DNA of 24,001 nt from Pelargonium cotyledonis (taxonomy: Eukaryota > Streptophyta > Magnoliopsida > Geraniales > Geraniaceae), in assembly GCA_036897625.1 (NCBI GenBank), contig JAYMTA010000808.1, positions 1 through 24,001 of the forward strand, written 5' to 3'. Within the stretch, counting starts at the first letter, position 1; the number at the start of each line of letters is the position of its first letter. A program made the translations under genes and the position numbers. The notes beneath the pieces were generated by a model. It did no database searches, was not told the DNA's origin, and was given only the letters and a program-made list of their open reading frames with translations. Shown here piece after piece: positions 1-10,968 of this stretch.

Positions 1-474
1 GCGAGGCAGGGTCGTGTTGTGACAGATTGGATGACAATTAGGGTGGACGGGGCAGTGTTTGAGGGGTTTGGGTATAGAGGTGGGTGGGTAGCTGAGGATA
101 GTTGTGGCAGACGGCTTAGAGGGGGATCATGTAAATGGGTGGGTCGCCCAGAATCAGTTAAGGCGGTTGAAGGTTTGGCTATTTGGGAAGCTTTGAAATG
201 GGCAAAAGCGAAAAATTGGAGATCGATTAGGGTTTTGAGTGATGCTAAGAATGTGATTTCAGATCTCATCAAAGGATCGGAAATGCCTAATGTTTATGGT
301 CTAGCTGTTAAGGACTGTATTCATTTATCCTTGTCATTTGAGAATGTAATATTCTCCTATATTTCTAGGCTGGAGAATTTGGTAGCACATGATGTAGCTC
401 GAGCTGCCAAGTTTAGGCCTGGTTTGTACTCGTGGAAAGCCTCGGGTTCCTCACCTGAAGCTCCTCATGGATGA
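1..474 (+). CDS. LINE ORF2 C-terminal RNase H domain (5' partial)
   Basis: The frame is open from base 1 to a TGA at 472-474, so the protein continues from upstream. A GTG at 19-21 is internal and is not a real start. The translation matches the RNase H-like domain (RVT_3 type) found after reverse transcriptase in plant L1 LINEs. Counting from that GTG, an RVDGA motif carries the first catalytic Asp (residue 10), AVEGLAIWEAL carries the Glu (51), VLSDAKNVI the second Asp (75), and NLVAHDVARAA the last His/Asp (124/125). All the expected acidic residues are present. The domain would remove RNA from the RNA-DNA hybrid during target-primed reverse transcription. Without the reverse transcriptase part I cannot tell whether the element is whole. 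Confidence 0.85.
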   Translation, partial: ARQGRVVTDWMTIRVDGAVFEGFGYRGGWVAEDSCGRRLRGGSCKWVGRPESVKAVEGLAIWEALKWAKAKNWRSIRVLSDAKNVISDLIKGSEMPNVYGLAVKDCIHLSLSFENVIFSYISRLENLVAHDVARAAKFRPGLYSWKASGSSPEAPHG

Positions 475-519
475 TTGAGTCAATGAATAAAACGTTTCTC
501 TTTCAAAAAAAAAAAAAAT
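1..519 (+). mobile_element. 3' end of an L1-type LINE (non-LTR retrotransposon) with poly-A tail
   Basis: The first 474 bases are the open C-terminal end of a LINE ORF2 (RNase H domain, listed separately). About 30 bases of 3' UTR follow, with an AATAAAA-type signal at 486-492, and then a run of A at about 506-519. That order (RNase H, short UTR, poly-A) is the usual 3' end of plant L1 LINEs. The element begins left of the window, so its 5' end and target-site duplication cannot be seen. The reading frame is undamaged over the visible part, which suggests a fairly young copy. Confidence 0.85.
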
Positions 520-659
520 AGATATTATTATTTGAAAAATTAAAATGAAATGAATTATACAATAACTTTTCAAAAGAACAAAATTTGAATTTTAAAATGT
601 AAAGTAATTAATTGTTGATAACAATCATACATTTCTATAAAAGTAATAATATTAAAACT

Positions 660-911
660 AAGTTGGAAACCCAAGTCGCCACCGCCTCTACTTCTTCGTC
701 AACAATTCTTCGTTGAGTCATCGTCGGTTTTGTTTTTTTATCGGCGGTGGTTCAATAGTCTCTTAACATCGTTGCTCTATTGTTTTTTTTTTAATTGTAG
801 TATGTTGTTTTGTTGGATTCCTTTCTGTTTCTCTTTAGTTTGGTTTATTTTGTTGTCTCATAGTGTATCATTGTTAGTCTTACGTAATAAAATTTCTTAT
901 TTCCGATAAAA
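660..911 (+). mobile_element. possible second LINE-like 3' UTR tail
   Basis: This is a T/G-rich stretch with no open frame. It ends in AATAAAATTTC (887-897) followed by a short run of A (908-914). The layout resembles the end of the LINE at 486-519 and the T-rich 3' UTRs typical of plant LINEs. There is no coding remnant and no visible target-site duplication, so it could equally be AT-rich promoter DNA of the next gene. Confidence 0.3.
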
Positions 912-1134
912 AAAATTTGTTGCAAACAAATTTTGGGAATGAATATTAATGGACTAAATCATAATGAATATTTGTTTGGTTATCCCTAATAATATTAATT
1001 AACATTTTTCGTTCTCTGACTTCTTTTTTGAAGCATTTTCGTACTCTGACTTTAATTTTAACATTCACCCATATTCTATTTCCTTTTCAGTTTCACCATA
1101 TGAACTCTAATTAATTTCCCTGCCTACACACTCT

Positions 1135-1751
1135 ACTCCAGAGCCGAGGAAGAACAGAGAATCGACTCCGACAAGAAGAGGAAAGCTAAATCTGCCGTCT
1201 GATACCAGTCTTCAATCTGGGTATGTACTATAATTTTCCATCTCTGTCTCTTTTGTTTCAAGTTTTGTCCTTTTCGCTCTTCAATTTTTGAATTGCTTCC
1301 TCCAAAATGCTGTCTTTGGTACCCATTCCCTTACATGATCTGATTCTTCTTCAACTGGGCTTGTTCTCTTCAGTACCAAACTCGTATTGATACAATAGAA
1401 ACTTGTGATTAATAGAGATTTCACTGAACCCTCTTGCTTGATTGCTTAGAAAACTGAGGAAAACTTATCAAAATTATATTTTGGGTTTATTTGGTCCAAC
1501 TTGAGGTATAAATGACTACTTTGGGTTCAGTTCATTTGTGAAATCTGTATTCATTATCTTTTATTTTTCTTATATAATTGTTTAAATTTTCTGTATTTGA
1601 TTAGAGATGAGGATGAATCATGAGTTGCCTCCAATTTTCTATTTTATGAGGAATTTAAGGGTTATGAAATGTGCTGTGGGCCTCAATTGCTATAAGCTCT
1701 TTTGATTGTTTATTATTTGTTATGCAATCTTTCATTTGTTGAATGCTGCAG
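1135..1751 (+). other. 5' UTR exon and leader intron of the F-box gene
   Basis: A purine-rich segment at about 1135-1220 looks like a leader exon. It ends at a good donor (CTGG|GTATGT, intron from 1221). The T-rich sequence that follows ends in TGCTGCAG at 1744-1751, immediately before the ATG at 1752. An intron at 1221-1751 therefore joins the leader directly to the start codon. The transcription start is not defined; I saw no strong TATA box. Confidence 0.6.
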
Positions 1752-3318
1752 ATGGGTGATGTATTCATTCCGGATTACACTGATCTTCCGCAAAGTATTA
1801 TTGAAAGCATACTCACAAGATTGCCAATAAGAGATGCTGTGAGGACGAGCATCTTGTCGAGTAGATGGAGATACAAATGGGCTACACTCACGGAGCTTGT
1901 ATTTGATGAGACTTGTGTTAGTGTATCTAATGATCGAGCTCTTGTGGAGAAGAGCCTAGTAAAATTTATCACTCGGGCTCTTTTTCTTCACCAAGGACCA
2001 ATTCACAAGTTCCAGCTTAGTACTTCGACCTTGGAAGGTTGTGCAGATTTAGATCAGTGGTTGCTTTTCCTTTCAAGGAAAGAAATTAAGGAGTTAATTC
2101 TTGAACTAGGAGAAGGCGAGTGGTTTAGGGTGCCTTCATGTCTTTTTAATTTTAAAAAGTTGACCCGTTTGGAGCTATTTCGTTGTGAACTGGATCCACC
2201 TCCTAATTTTAGAGGCTTTTCGTGTTTGAAGACCCTCAACCTTCATCAAGTTTTGGTAGCCCCTGATGCTATTGAGAGTCTTATATCTGGATGTCTTCTT
2301 CTTGAGAGTCTAGCATTGTCGTACTTTGATAGTCTTGTTCTTAATATCCGTGCCCCGAATCTTAAGTACTTATGTCTAGAAGGTGAGTTTAGAGACATTT
2401 GCCTTGCAAATACTCCACTTTTGATTGGTATTTCTGTAGCTATGTATATGACTGAGGACATTCCTGATCACTTTGAGCAAAGTTCAAGTTGCAATTTTAT
2501 CAAGTTTCTTGGTGGTGTTCCCTTGCTTGAGAGGCTCATCGGTCATATCTACTTCACAAAGGTAACATAATGTTATGGTTCTATTCATTTTATGATGTTT
2601 TAGTTTATTCAGATGATTTTTTGAGGGAATGAGTGACTGTGTTTTGACTAGATAGGTACTTGAGCTGATTGTAACTTCGCACATAGCAAAGCTTTTGTCT
2701 TACTTTTTTGTCTTATGAATGAAGTATTTAAGCCTAGGTATCCACCAAGAACTTTCAATTACGTTCAGCCATTTAAGGATTGTTGAATTGAATCAAGTAA
2801 GTTTTGAAGATGTGAAAGAGATTGTTGTTGTTCTTCGATTGATTGCCAACTGTCCTAATTTAGAGGAGCTGCAAATATCAGTAAGTTACCTTAAACACAT
2901 TTAAGTTCTTATATTGTTTGTCATTATGAACATTTAGTTGTTGTGTTGCGTATATCATCTTATGTTCACATATTGAAGATCAATTTGCAAATACATTTTC
3001 TACTCATTGTCTCTGTAGGGTACCTCGAACACATCGCCTGCCGTAGAAGCTCCTGATCTGGATTTTTGGGTCAAAGAGCGCCCCTCAGATTGCACATTCA
3101 AAAAACTAAAAACTGTGAAGATGACGGATTTGTTTGGGGTGCCGCATGAAATGGAACTTATCAAATTTTTGCTTGCAATTTCGCCGGTGCTTGAGACGAT
3201 GAGTATTGCATCTAGCTCATACGTTACAGAGAAAAGACTGAATATGCTGATTGCGTTGGTGAAGTTTCGAAGGGCTTCCGCTCAAGCTGAAATTTTTTTC
3301 CTTCAAGATTCAGCATAG
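1752..3318 (+). CDS. F-box/LRR/FBD protein (At1g13570-like)
   Basis: This is a probable substrate-recognition subunit of an SCF (Skp1-cullin-F-box) ubiquitin ligase. Three coding exons join in frame: 1752-2561 (ends AAG|GTAACA), 2725-2880 (ends TCA|GTAAGT) and 3019-3318 (stop TAG). They give about 421 aa, close to the roughly 416 aa of Arabidopsis At1g13570. The F-box is at residues 11-52 (DLPQSIIESILTRLPIRDAV, then SSRWRYKW). Leucine-rich repeats follow, and an FBD-like C-terminus (from about residue 340) contains CTFKKLKTVKMTD and a conserved FLLAISPVLETM segment. Introns are phase 0. I chose the ATG at 1752 because it directly follows a CAG acceptor; the in-frame ATG at 1743 would lie in the intron. 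No frame damage is seen. The substrate is unknown. Confidence 0.88.
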
Positions 3319-4068
3319 TCTCCATCTTGTAAATTTTCATGTTATTTGTTTCGCTTTGTTTTAACAAAAAGTGTTCGTATCATATTCTTTTTATATGACA
3401 GCATCCATTTTTTGTTGGACTGAAATTTTCCAAAAGATTCAATGAAGTAGTTATCTTATATCTGTACATGGAATATTAAGTTAACACAATATTTTGGCTT
3501 ACCCGTCAGAAGTTTGGGGGAATACTAATATGAACTGATAGCCTAGTGAACATATCAACCTGGTTTCTAGTATGCAACTAATAGTTGATGATTTGTGCTA
3601 ATACTGTATTTTCTGGTTTCTGATTCTCCATATTTTGCATTCTTTGAGTTCCAATCAACTCCTCATTTAGCAGCTATTTAACATTAGAGTATTTAACTAT
3701 GAATCTTTCTACCACTTTGGCTTTCAGAAAATTTGCATATTGTTTTTACATGATGCATAGTACAGATAATGAACACTAGCAGGCACTGCATTTGAGAGAA
3801 CCAACAGAGATCACAATTCACAACAAGGCTATTATTATTATTATTATTACAATACACACCAGCAGAACATGAAACACTCAAACCTAGAAGTCAGGTTCTC
3901 AAATCTGATTCTGTACAGGTAATAAATTTGACTCTAAATACTATACAACATGATGGCTCATTTCACCTCATTCTTGCTATGAAAATGTAGTATTTGTATC
4001 ATAGATTTCTTCAGTTTGAACTTTGCAACTTCAAATATTTTCCCTCTTTTTTTTGCAGGAATTATGGG
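3319..4068. other. tail-to-tail intergenic spacer
   Basis: The F-box gene (plus) and the receptor kinase (minus) converge here, so this stretch should hold both 3' UTRs. It is AT-rich and has no supported coding region. The only distinct feature is an (ATT)n microsatellite at 3831-3849. Confidence 0.7.
3831..3849. repeat. (ATT)n microsatellite
   Basis: About six tandem ATT units lie in the spacer between two convergent genes. Confidence 0.95.
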
Positions 4069-6830
4069 TCACCTGGGTCCAGAAAGCTCCATTGCTTGGA
4101 CAAGCAAGGAAGAGTCATCAGTAAGATCAGAGTATCTCTCTGAAGATGAGAACTCATTGGCTTTGCACCTGGTTGCTTCAGCTCTCTGTGAAGCTTCCCA
4201 CTTTTCTGCCAACCCATCTCCTTCCAGCATCCTCACCACTTCCGACATCTTGGGCCTGTGGCTTGGAAGGTATTGAGTGCACAAGAGAGCTACTTGAACC
4301 ATTTCTTCAAGCTCTATCTGGTCGTAGTTACTTCTCAAGTCCTTGTCAACAACCAAATCAAGCTTCTTCTCCAGATGAATCTTCCTCACCTGCAATATGA
4401 CAAGTCAGTAAATTATTCAGCTTATGATGGAGACTTGAATTGCTTCAACATGTTTTTTTGTGTTCAGCTCACCCAGTCAAGCATGGCGCCTTTCTGGTTA
4501 GCAGATTTCCCGAACTCTAGAGCTCTTAGGCCAGATATTAACTCGAGCAAAAGAATCCCAAACCCGAAAACATCTGTCTTGTCAGAGGATTGACCTGTGG
4601 AGAGGTACTCAGGGGCTATGTGCCCCACAGTGCCTCTCACAGCTGTGGTGACATGTGAGTCCCTGTGATCCAAGAGCTTGGCCAACCCAAAATCTCCCAC
4701 CACAGCCTCAAAGTATTCATCAAGCAATATGTTTGCAGCCTTCACATCTCTGTGAATGATCTTCGGATCACAATGTTCGTGTAAGTATTGCAACCCTCTA
4801 GCTGCTCCCAAGGCGATTCGTTTCCTCGTTCCCCAATCTAAAGCTGGTTTGGCTGAGAAAAGAGAATCACAGATTCATGTAAAAACTTATGTTGTTTTGT
4901 AGGTAACACAAAAATAGGCAAGACTTGGAGGAAGCTGATGTTTACATTTGAGGCGCAAAGCAACGCTCCCATTGGACATGTAGGGGTACACCAGAAGCTT
5001 CTCTGATGCAGTCATGCAAAACCCGTATAGGCGAAGAAGGTTCCTGTGGACTGCGAGGCTGATCATCTCAACTTCAGTCTGGAATTGGATCTCTCCTCCT
5101 ATTGCATTCCCATCTTTGAGCCTTTTCACAGCTACAACCGTGCCATCTTGGAGGTACCCTTTGTAGACGTTCCCGAAACCACCCTTTCCAACCAAGTTCT
5201 TGCTGCTGAAGTTGTGGGTAGCAACCTGAAGTTCTCTAAACTGAAACCTCTTCAAGTTTCCAAGACAAACTTCTTCGCGGTGTTGATCTGTAAGTTTAAT
5301 TTTTTTATAAAATTATTGTAGTTAGTTAAGTTTCATTGTCCAAAACCGAATTAGATCATGTATTCACTTACCATTCACATCAAAGAATATTTGCTTGTTG
5401 TGTTTTTGTCTCCACCAAAGAAAGAAGCCAAATCCAAGAATCAGTATACAGATGCATCCAAGGCTTGAACCAAAAGCTAGAGCAATGGTATGGCTCCTAT
5501 GTGTCCCATAAGGTTGAGAGTCTAAATAAGGCACAAAAATTTCGAATGAGCATAACTTTGAAGTGATTAAAGAAAGTCGTTATAGGCGGTAAAGATGTTT
5601 ACTTGGCGAGTTATTCAGAGTAAAGGAAAGAGGCATTTGTGTCGTGCCAAAGCAGACTTTCTCAGCTCCCGACGGGCATATCAGAGGGTTTCCAACAATG
5701 CTGCACCAGTTCAGAAACCCGAATAAATTACATGCTTGTAAGTTTATAAGACAGAAGACAAGAAATGATGGCACATTTCTGTTCAAGTGACTCACTTGAA
5801 TGTTTTGGCTAACAAGCTTGGCACTGGACCACTCAAATTATTGTAAGAAAGATCACTACAGAGATCAAAGAAATGAAACCATATGAAAACAGAACAATAT
5901 GAGATATTGGTAATATGAAAGAATCAAATGTCTGAGGAGATTACAGGAAGGCAAGTTTGGTCATGTTGGCTAGTGATAATGGAATTGCTCCTGAGAGACT
6001 GTTGTTGTTTAGCCTCCTGAATTAGATAAAAAGATCAGAAAACCAGAGTGATCATTTGATGAAGTACAGGAACAAGTTTCTAATTATAGTAAGTTTGTGA
6101 TGTTTCATTTCTTACAGGTATTGGAGGGTCTGGAGGCGGGATAGAGAGGGAGGGATATTACCAGAGAACTGGTTGTTCGAAAGATCGAGTGTTTGAAGCA
6201 TCGGAAGCCTCCCGAGCTCAGGAGGGATAGGCCCTTTTATGTTGTTGTTCTGTAGGAGCCTGCAAGTTTCAAGAAGTAAAAAAAAAAAAACGTCATATGA
6301 CTTTCAAATTTGAAACCAGACATAATTTTAGTATTATTACTATTCTTGTTTAGTACTCACACAATTTGGAGATTTGTCAAGTTGCCAATGCTTGGTGAGA
6401 GAGTACCAGATAAGTTCTGGCTTGGAGTTCCTCTGCAGAACAAAAACAAAAACAAAAACAAATCAAACACCTTCTTGAACATCAAGTAGTTTCAATTATT
6501 AATATTCTAGTACTTACAAGCCAATGACTAGGTTGTCTTGGGAGCAAGTGACCATGGTCCAACTACAAGGATCAACAGCAGTTTCATCCCAACTCTCAAG
6601 AACACCATGAGGATCTTTCAGAGAATCCTTAATACCCATCAAAGCTTGCACTACAAATGAACCATAATCACAAAACAAATCCCCATTTTACCCTTGTGCT
6701 TGAAAATCAAGATTTCTGTGGCCATACCTTCATTGTTGACACCTTTAGGAGAAAGCAACCCAGCAGCACAAGTCCAGAAACAGACACAACAGCAAAGAAC
6801 AGAAGCAACTTGAGCTCTAGCCACTGCCAT
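4069..6830 (-). CDS. NIK1-like: LRR receptor-like kinase, NSP-interacting kinase (NIK1/NIK2) type
   Basis: A plasma-membrane receptor kinase of LRR subfamily II (SERK relatives). In Arabidopsis, NIK1 is targeted by geminivirus NSP and signals to RPL10 in antiviral translation control. Eleven exons (5' to 3'): 6830-6728, 6650-6518, 6432-6361, 6259-6116, 6016-5945, 5855-5796, 5700-5603, 5521-5372, 5287-4946, 4852-4473, 4389-4069. All introns are GT-AG and the frame is intact: 624 aa (NIK1 has 638). Domains: Cys-rich signal peptide (1 to about 24), LRR N-cap with DPCSW, about five LRRs on 72/144-nt exons, a membrane span (about 238-264) ending FLWWRQK, and a kinase. Kinase motifs: P-loop GKGGFG (311-316), Lys332, HRD Asp427, DFG (445-447), activation loop HVTTAVRGT (Thr460/461, matching the key NIK1 Thr473/474), and the conserved C-terminus ending MELSGPR. 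It is closer to NIK1/2 than NIK3; which paralogue needs a tree. Confidence 0.95.
6441..6462. repeat. (CAAAAA)n simple repeat in kinase intron 2
   Basis: A short CAAAAA tandem run lies just upstream (in gene direction) of the exon 3 acceptor. On the gene strand it reads as a T-rich tract and so forms part of the polypyrimidine tract. Confidence 0.8.
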
Positions 6831-7885
6831 TGAACCACAGGTGAAGGAAAAGAGAAACAGATAGCAACTATGATCCAAATGGGAAGATGGGGTATATTTG
6901 GTTTTATTTATGAAAAAGTAACAAACTTGGAGCATGTGGGAAATGGGTTTGAATTGAAACAGCCAATGAACTTGATCTGGGTTTGGTTTTTGGAATCTGT
7001 AACAATAATATTACATCAGAAGCCAAGAAAAATTCCTCATGCTTCCATATACACCAGAAGTGCACTCACTCACTCACTCACACACCACCTCTTGTCAGAA
7101 ACCAAGAGCCAAGAAACAACAAAACAAGCTGAGAAAGTGAGGTTTTGATACTAAAAACTGAATTGACATGCCTGCCACTGCTTCACCAAAGTAAAGAAAA
7201 GAAGCAAATAAATATAAAAGGAATATTTTTAAGGTCACTCCCATATTGACCAAGATCATTAAAGTAGATCAAATGGCAGGATTTTATATTGTAAATTTTA
7301 ACTGTAAGCTCTGTAAAATTCAGTATTAAAGATTGTTATTGGAAGATTAATTAGTTTGTGGTGTCAGTCATTTGCTTCTAACTAGTGATTTTTCAAAGGA
7401 ATCCAACATTCTCTGAAGTTGGCCATTCATTAAAAGCTAAAATTCCATTTTGCTTTTGCTTTTTCTTTACAGAAAAAATAATTATAAAGAAAATAAAAGT
7501 TGAGAATCTCTAGGGACAAGGCTCGAGATGGGTGATGTAATAGCTCCTCGTGAGATCTTTGTCGTCTCAATTATTTCTTTCCTCCATTTTTTTTAATTTT
7601 CTTAAATTATTTTTAGCTGTTGAAAATTATTTTTTCTAATATTTATTGCTTTATTCATTCTAATGCACTCATAATGTCTCCACAGTCAACACTAAACAAA
7701 CCTCAAAAAGTAAAAGCTTTCATCTTCCTCTCTCTTCTTGAAAAGATGGACCACGTTATGATCCACAATCGAACAGAATTTGAATTTACGATCTCTTTTA
7801 AAGAGCTCGACCAAAATGTTAAGAAGCTAAAAGTGTTGTATAATTCTTTCAAATATCAACAAAAATTGAATTGAACACTTTTTTC
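6831..7885. other. upstream region of the receptor kinase; no gene seen
   Basis: This is AT-rich DNA upstream of the kinase start. A minus-strand TAAATAAAA (6903-6911) and a TATAAAA-like site near 7280-7288 are both possible TATA boxes; I cannot choose between them. A (CACT)n repeat lies at 7063-7083. The short open frames at 6870-7148 and 7620-7874 have no recognisable domain. Confidence 0.5.
7063..7083. repeat. (CACT)n microsatellite
   Basis: About five CACT units. On the kinase-gene strand they read as GTGA/GAGT repeats, and they may fall in its promoter or leader. Confidence 0.9.
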
Positions 7886-8084
7886 GGTGTATATCATGGA
7901 GTTTCTAGCGGATCCGTAGACGATTTTTTGGTCGTTTTATCACACTCAGATTAATTTCATTTGAGGGTAAATCACAGTTAAAGCCCATCACTCTTCTCTA
8001 GAAATGTGTTGAGTTGGGATTGAACGTAAGCATATTTTCCACTCACGTAGCATGTGCTGCTAACTGCGTCACTACCTTCGGATG
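7885..8084 (-). mobile_element. possible tRNA-derived SINE
   Basis: On the minus strand a tRNA-like head begins near 8084. A TGACGCAGTTAG segment (8071-8060) resembles a polymerase III A box (tRNA form TGGCGCAGTTGG). About 40 bases further on, GTTCAATCC (8025-8017) resembles a B box. The spacing fits a tRNA-derived promoter, while the rest has no tRNA fold. The downstream body to about 7885 has no reading frame. No clear tail or target duplication was found, so the 3' limit is a guess. Confidence 0.4.
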
Positions 8085-8366
8085 TATTGTATAAATATAA
8101 AATTATAGAAAAGGGTAAGGACATAGGCATGCATGAGAGCAATGAGTGTGATTCATTGGAGATGGAAATTGAATAGTGATGAGGGAAGCAAGCAGAGGGT
8201 GAGATACTGAAACACCAAAATAGGAGGTGCCCACTCTGTGCTTTGGTTTTGGATTATGCACGTGCATCCCCAACAACTATTCACTGTTTTGCTTCACGTT
8301 GACTTTTCCAAACCAATTCTTCATCAGTCCACTTGCTTCATTATCAAACTCAACTTTCAAACATTT

Positions 8367-8384
8367 TATATATATATATATATA
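8367..8384. repeat. (TA)9 microsatellite
   Basis: Nine TA units are visible in otherwise unannotated AT-rich DNA. Confidence 0.95.
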
Positions 8385-9300
8385 CTTTACTTTGTATAAG
8401 CATATTAAAGTAAAGTTGATCATAATTTTGAGATTAGTTTGATGATTTGAACCCATCTATGAGAGGTATGATTCATCTTGTAATCAAGTTAGTGGATTAA
8501 ACGAGGTTTAACGTTAAGTGATGGAGAAATTAACATTTTCAATTTAAAGACAGGATTATTGTTATTTTTATTTATGAACCAACTAAATGTGCAACTAGCT
8601 ATTAGACTTTGTTTAACTCAAAAGGAAATTTATTAATCAAGGATCACTATACAACAACAAAAACATAATTTTAAGAGAGAATTGGAACTCACTCCGTCCA
8701 AGACTGACAAAGAATTTCGAAGTTCTTGTAAACATGTAAACCATTTGGTTCGCACAACTCCCAACAAAAACAAATTTTAGGCTAACAAACTAAGTTAAAA
8801 GAGTTTACAGGCCACTATTTATCAGATAAAAACATTAATAAACTCTCATCCAGTCTATAAAGCATGAACCACTTGAAACACATCAAACTTGATCCTAGAG
8901 TGTAAACCACTTGGTTCATTTGTATAGGAGTGACAATGGAGTCACCTAAGCTAATGTAAGAAGACTGAAATTCTCATGACTTAATCTAAAAACTTTTAAC
9001 ATAAGAGATTATTTTGTAGGCTAGAACAAATTGGAATTGGTAATGATATAGAGCAATATCATCATTAAAAATTGTGGGGTTCTCTGCAATTTCACTTCAC
9101 TAACCATCTCTCCTGCTTTTTCTTAAAGTTACTGGAGACCAAACCTAAACAAAACCTAAAAACACTGACATCATCTCTACCCACTCGGGAATTTTCAAGA
9201 AAACACAAACCTACATGAAAACTGCTGATTTTGCTATTAAATTATGTTAAGATCATACAAAGCATTGCATTGCATTAAGAAAGGAAAGTGTCATTTGAAA
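8385..9300. other. gene-free AT-rich stretch
   Basis: No supported coding region. A short motif, GTAAACCA(C/T)TTGGTTC, occurs twice (about 8735-8751 and 8909-8925) roughly 174 bases apart. This suggests a degraded repeat, but I could not assign it to a family. Confidence 0.5.
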
Positions 9301-9303
9301 CCA

Positions 9304-9476
9304 ACATTTTAAACTTTCATAAAGAGTTGAACCGATGTGTCGACTGAGTCTCCGGTTGAATCAAATTCAACCGGTTAAATCATTTGATAACGTGACAGTC
9401 ATTTCTCTGAATTGTTAAGATATCGAAGATATTCATTGAAGGGACGTAGATAAATCGGTTCGATTTTAACAACCTT
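9304..9476. mobile_element. MITE-like fragment with CCGGTTGAA/AACCGGTT motifs
   Basis: The stretch starts AACATTTTAAAC and ends GATTTTAACAACC. Read as a reverse complement, the end gives GGTTGTTAAAATC, which roughly mirrors the start. Inside are several GGTTGAA/CAACCGGTT motifs. Motifs of this kind recur in dispersed non-autonomous elements of many dicots. The terminal match is weak and I found no target duplication. Confidence 0.3.
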
Positions 9477-10104
9477 GAGTGAAAGCCCTCACATGCCAAA
9501 ACACAACAAATGTGGATCCAGCTTAGAGGATTCTTAGAATTTGGCAGAGATATGGTTCTCTTTGCTTTAGTCACTTCAGTCCTTCCTGTGCCTCCATTAT
9601 GTCTATGCCTTGTTGCTTCTTCATCTTCTCTGTTTTTCCATTTTTTTTTTCACTTCACTGTAACTTTGATCAGTATAGTTAACAACTGTTGATGTGAATA
9701 AACAATGTATTGGGTCAAACAAGTGGGGTTTAAAGAAGTTGACCAATGATTCTAATGAAGATATGCACTACCCAAATGAGTAGGAAATAATTGTTCTTTT
9801 TTTTTATTTTACCACCACTCACTACTTTTGAACCAAATTTGTAGTGATCCACTTGATTTGGCTCTAGCCTGTCTGTCACTCAGGGGAAAATATGAAAGAC
9901 AATTGTAAGCCCTCCAAAATTAGGTGCACCCCACCATGTCTCCCCACACAACCCAACCTGTGAGTCCTTTTCTCTAACCCCACCACCACTAACATGGCTT
10001 GCACTTTGATGCAGAGAGGTCACAGGCTCACCAACATCAACCTACCATCTCTTTCCATTTCTAGGGTTCTCTCCTGTCCCGATTCACCCCCTTTCATTCG
10101 ATCT

Positions 10105-10200
10105 TCCCTATAATGTTTTCAAAATTAGACTGTGGTTGAACCAGTCTACCATCGGTTAAATGGTCCAACGATTGGCTCAACTAAGTGATCAAAAAGACGA
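10105..10200. repeat. second fragment related to the 9304-9476 repeat
   Basis: The order of motifs is the same as in the fragment at 9304-9476: AATGTTTTCAAAA, GTTGAACC, then CGGTTAAAT. This suggests another partial copy of one dispersed family in the same orientation. The right end could not be found. Confidence 0.3.
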
Positions 10201-10379
10201 TATGTTTTTTTTTTATTGGCAATAAGTACTTTTATTCCTATAAATAAATTACAAGAACAAGTAAAAGACGCACAAGGCCTGATGAAAATGAGCACAAAGT
10301 AGCTCAAGTGAAATGAGAGAGATACATGATGAAACTTAATGAAAAGTGAATGCAACATCTAACTCTAAAAAAGTGAGAA

Positions 10380-10960
10380 TTTCAAGAGAAATGTTGCATG
10401 TGTGAAAAGTTGAGAGAACATTGAAGGTGAGATTGATGACTATGAGAAGCTGTCTTGGGAAGTGGACAGGTCATGTGGGAAACAACGCGTGATCATAATG
10501 ACAGTGAGAGAAACCTTCACTTGGACTGATGAAATTCCGAAGTGATCATAATGCCGGAGAGACGCCGGAAAACCAGTGGATTGATAAGGATGAAACTCCG
10601 GCGACGATGGAGAGCTCAAGCTTGAAAAGCTGGGACCACAACCCAACTTGGTGAGGCCAGCATCTGGCTGAATAAAGAGAACGGCAAGAAAATGGAGGCC
10701 GGAGGGGGTATCACCTTCGGAAGGAGGCGGAGCTGCCATGAATCGGAGTGCCAGATGCATGATAACTCGATGGTGTTGTCGGTGGTCATCGAATCTCGCC
10801 GGAGAGAGAATCGACAGATCTGATGCGGTCATCAGTGGAGACCGCCGGAGATTTCGTTGAGTGCATAAAACTGAGAGCGAGAGACGTGCGGCGGCTCCAA
10901 CGAGAATGGGAAGGCATATGTTGTTCACATGGAAAAGTTTCTATTGAGTACAAAGGTCAC
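10380..10960. other. GC-richer patch of unknown origin
   Basis: Base composition changes sharply here to repeated CCGG/CGCCGG-rich sequence inside AT-rich DNA. The longest open frame (10928-10440, minus, 162 aa) has no domain I recognise, and its amino-acid make-up (Ser/Pro/His/Arg-rich) looks like a chance frame. The patch lies directly against the TRIM-like fossil and may be the remains of a transposon or of a gene's first exon. I would not call a gene. Confidence 0.35.
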
Positions 10961-10968
10961 AGTTAAAT

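Noticed and set aside
1743-1751. ATG CTG CAG as the start of the F-box protein
   Set aside because: The CAG is the acceptor of the leader intron, so this ATG is removed by splicing; 1752 is the better start.
4016-5566. Several plus-strand frames of 76-111 aa
   Set aside because: They are antisense to kinase exons and do not resemble any protein.
8367-8384. TA repeat as a TATA box or origin element
   Set aside because: A plain microsatellite with no gene downstream.
10440-10928. 162-aa minus-strand frame as a gene
   Set aside because: Length is explained by the GC-rich composition; no domain, no clear start context, no supporting splice structure.
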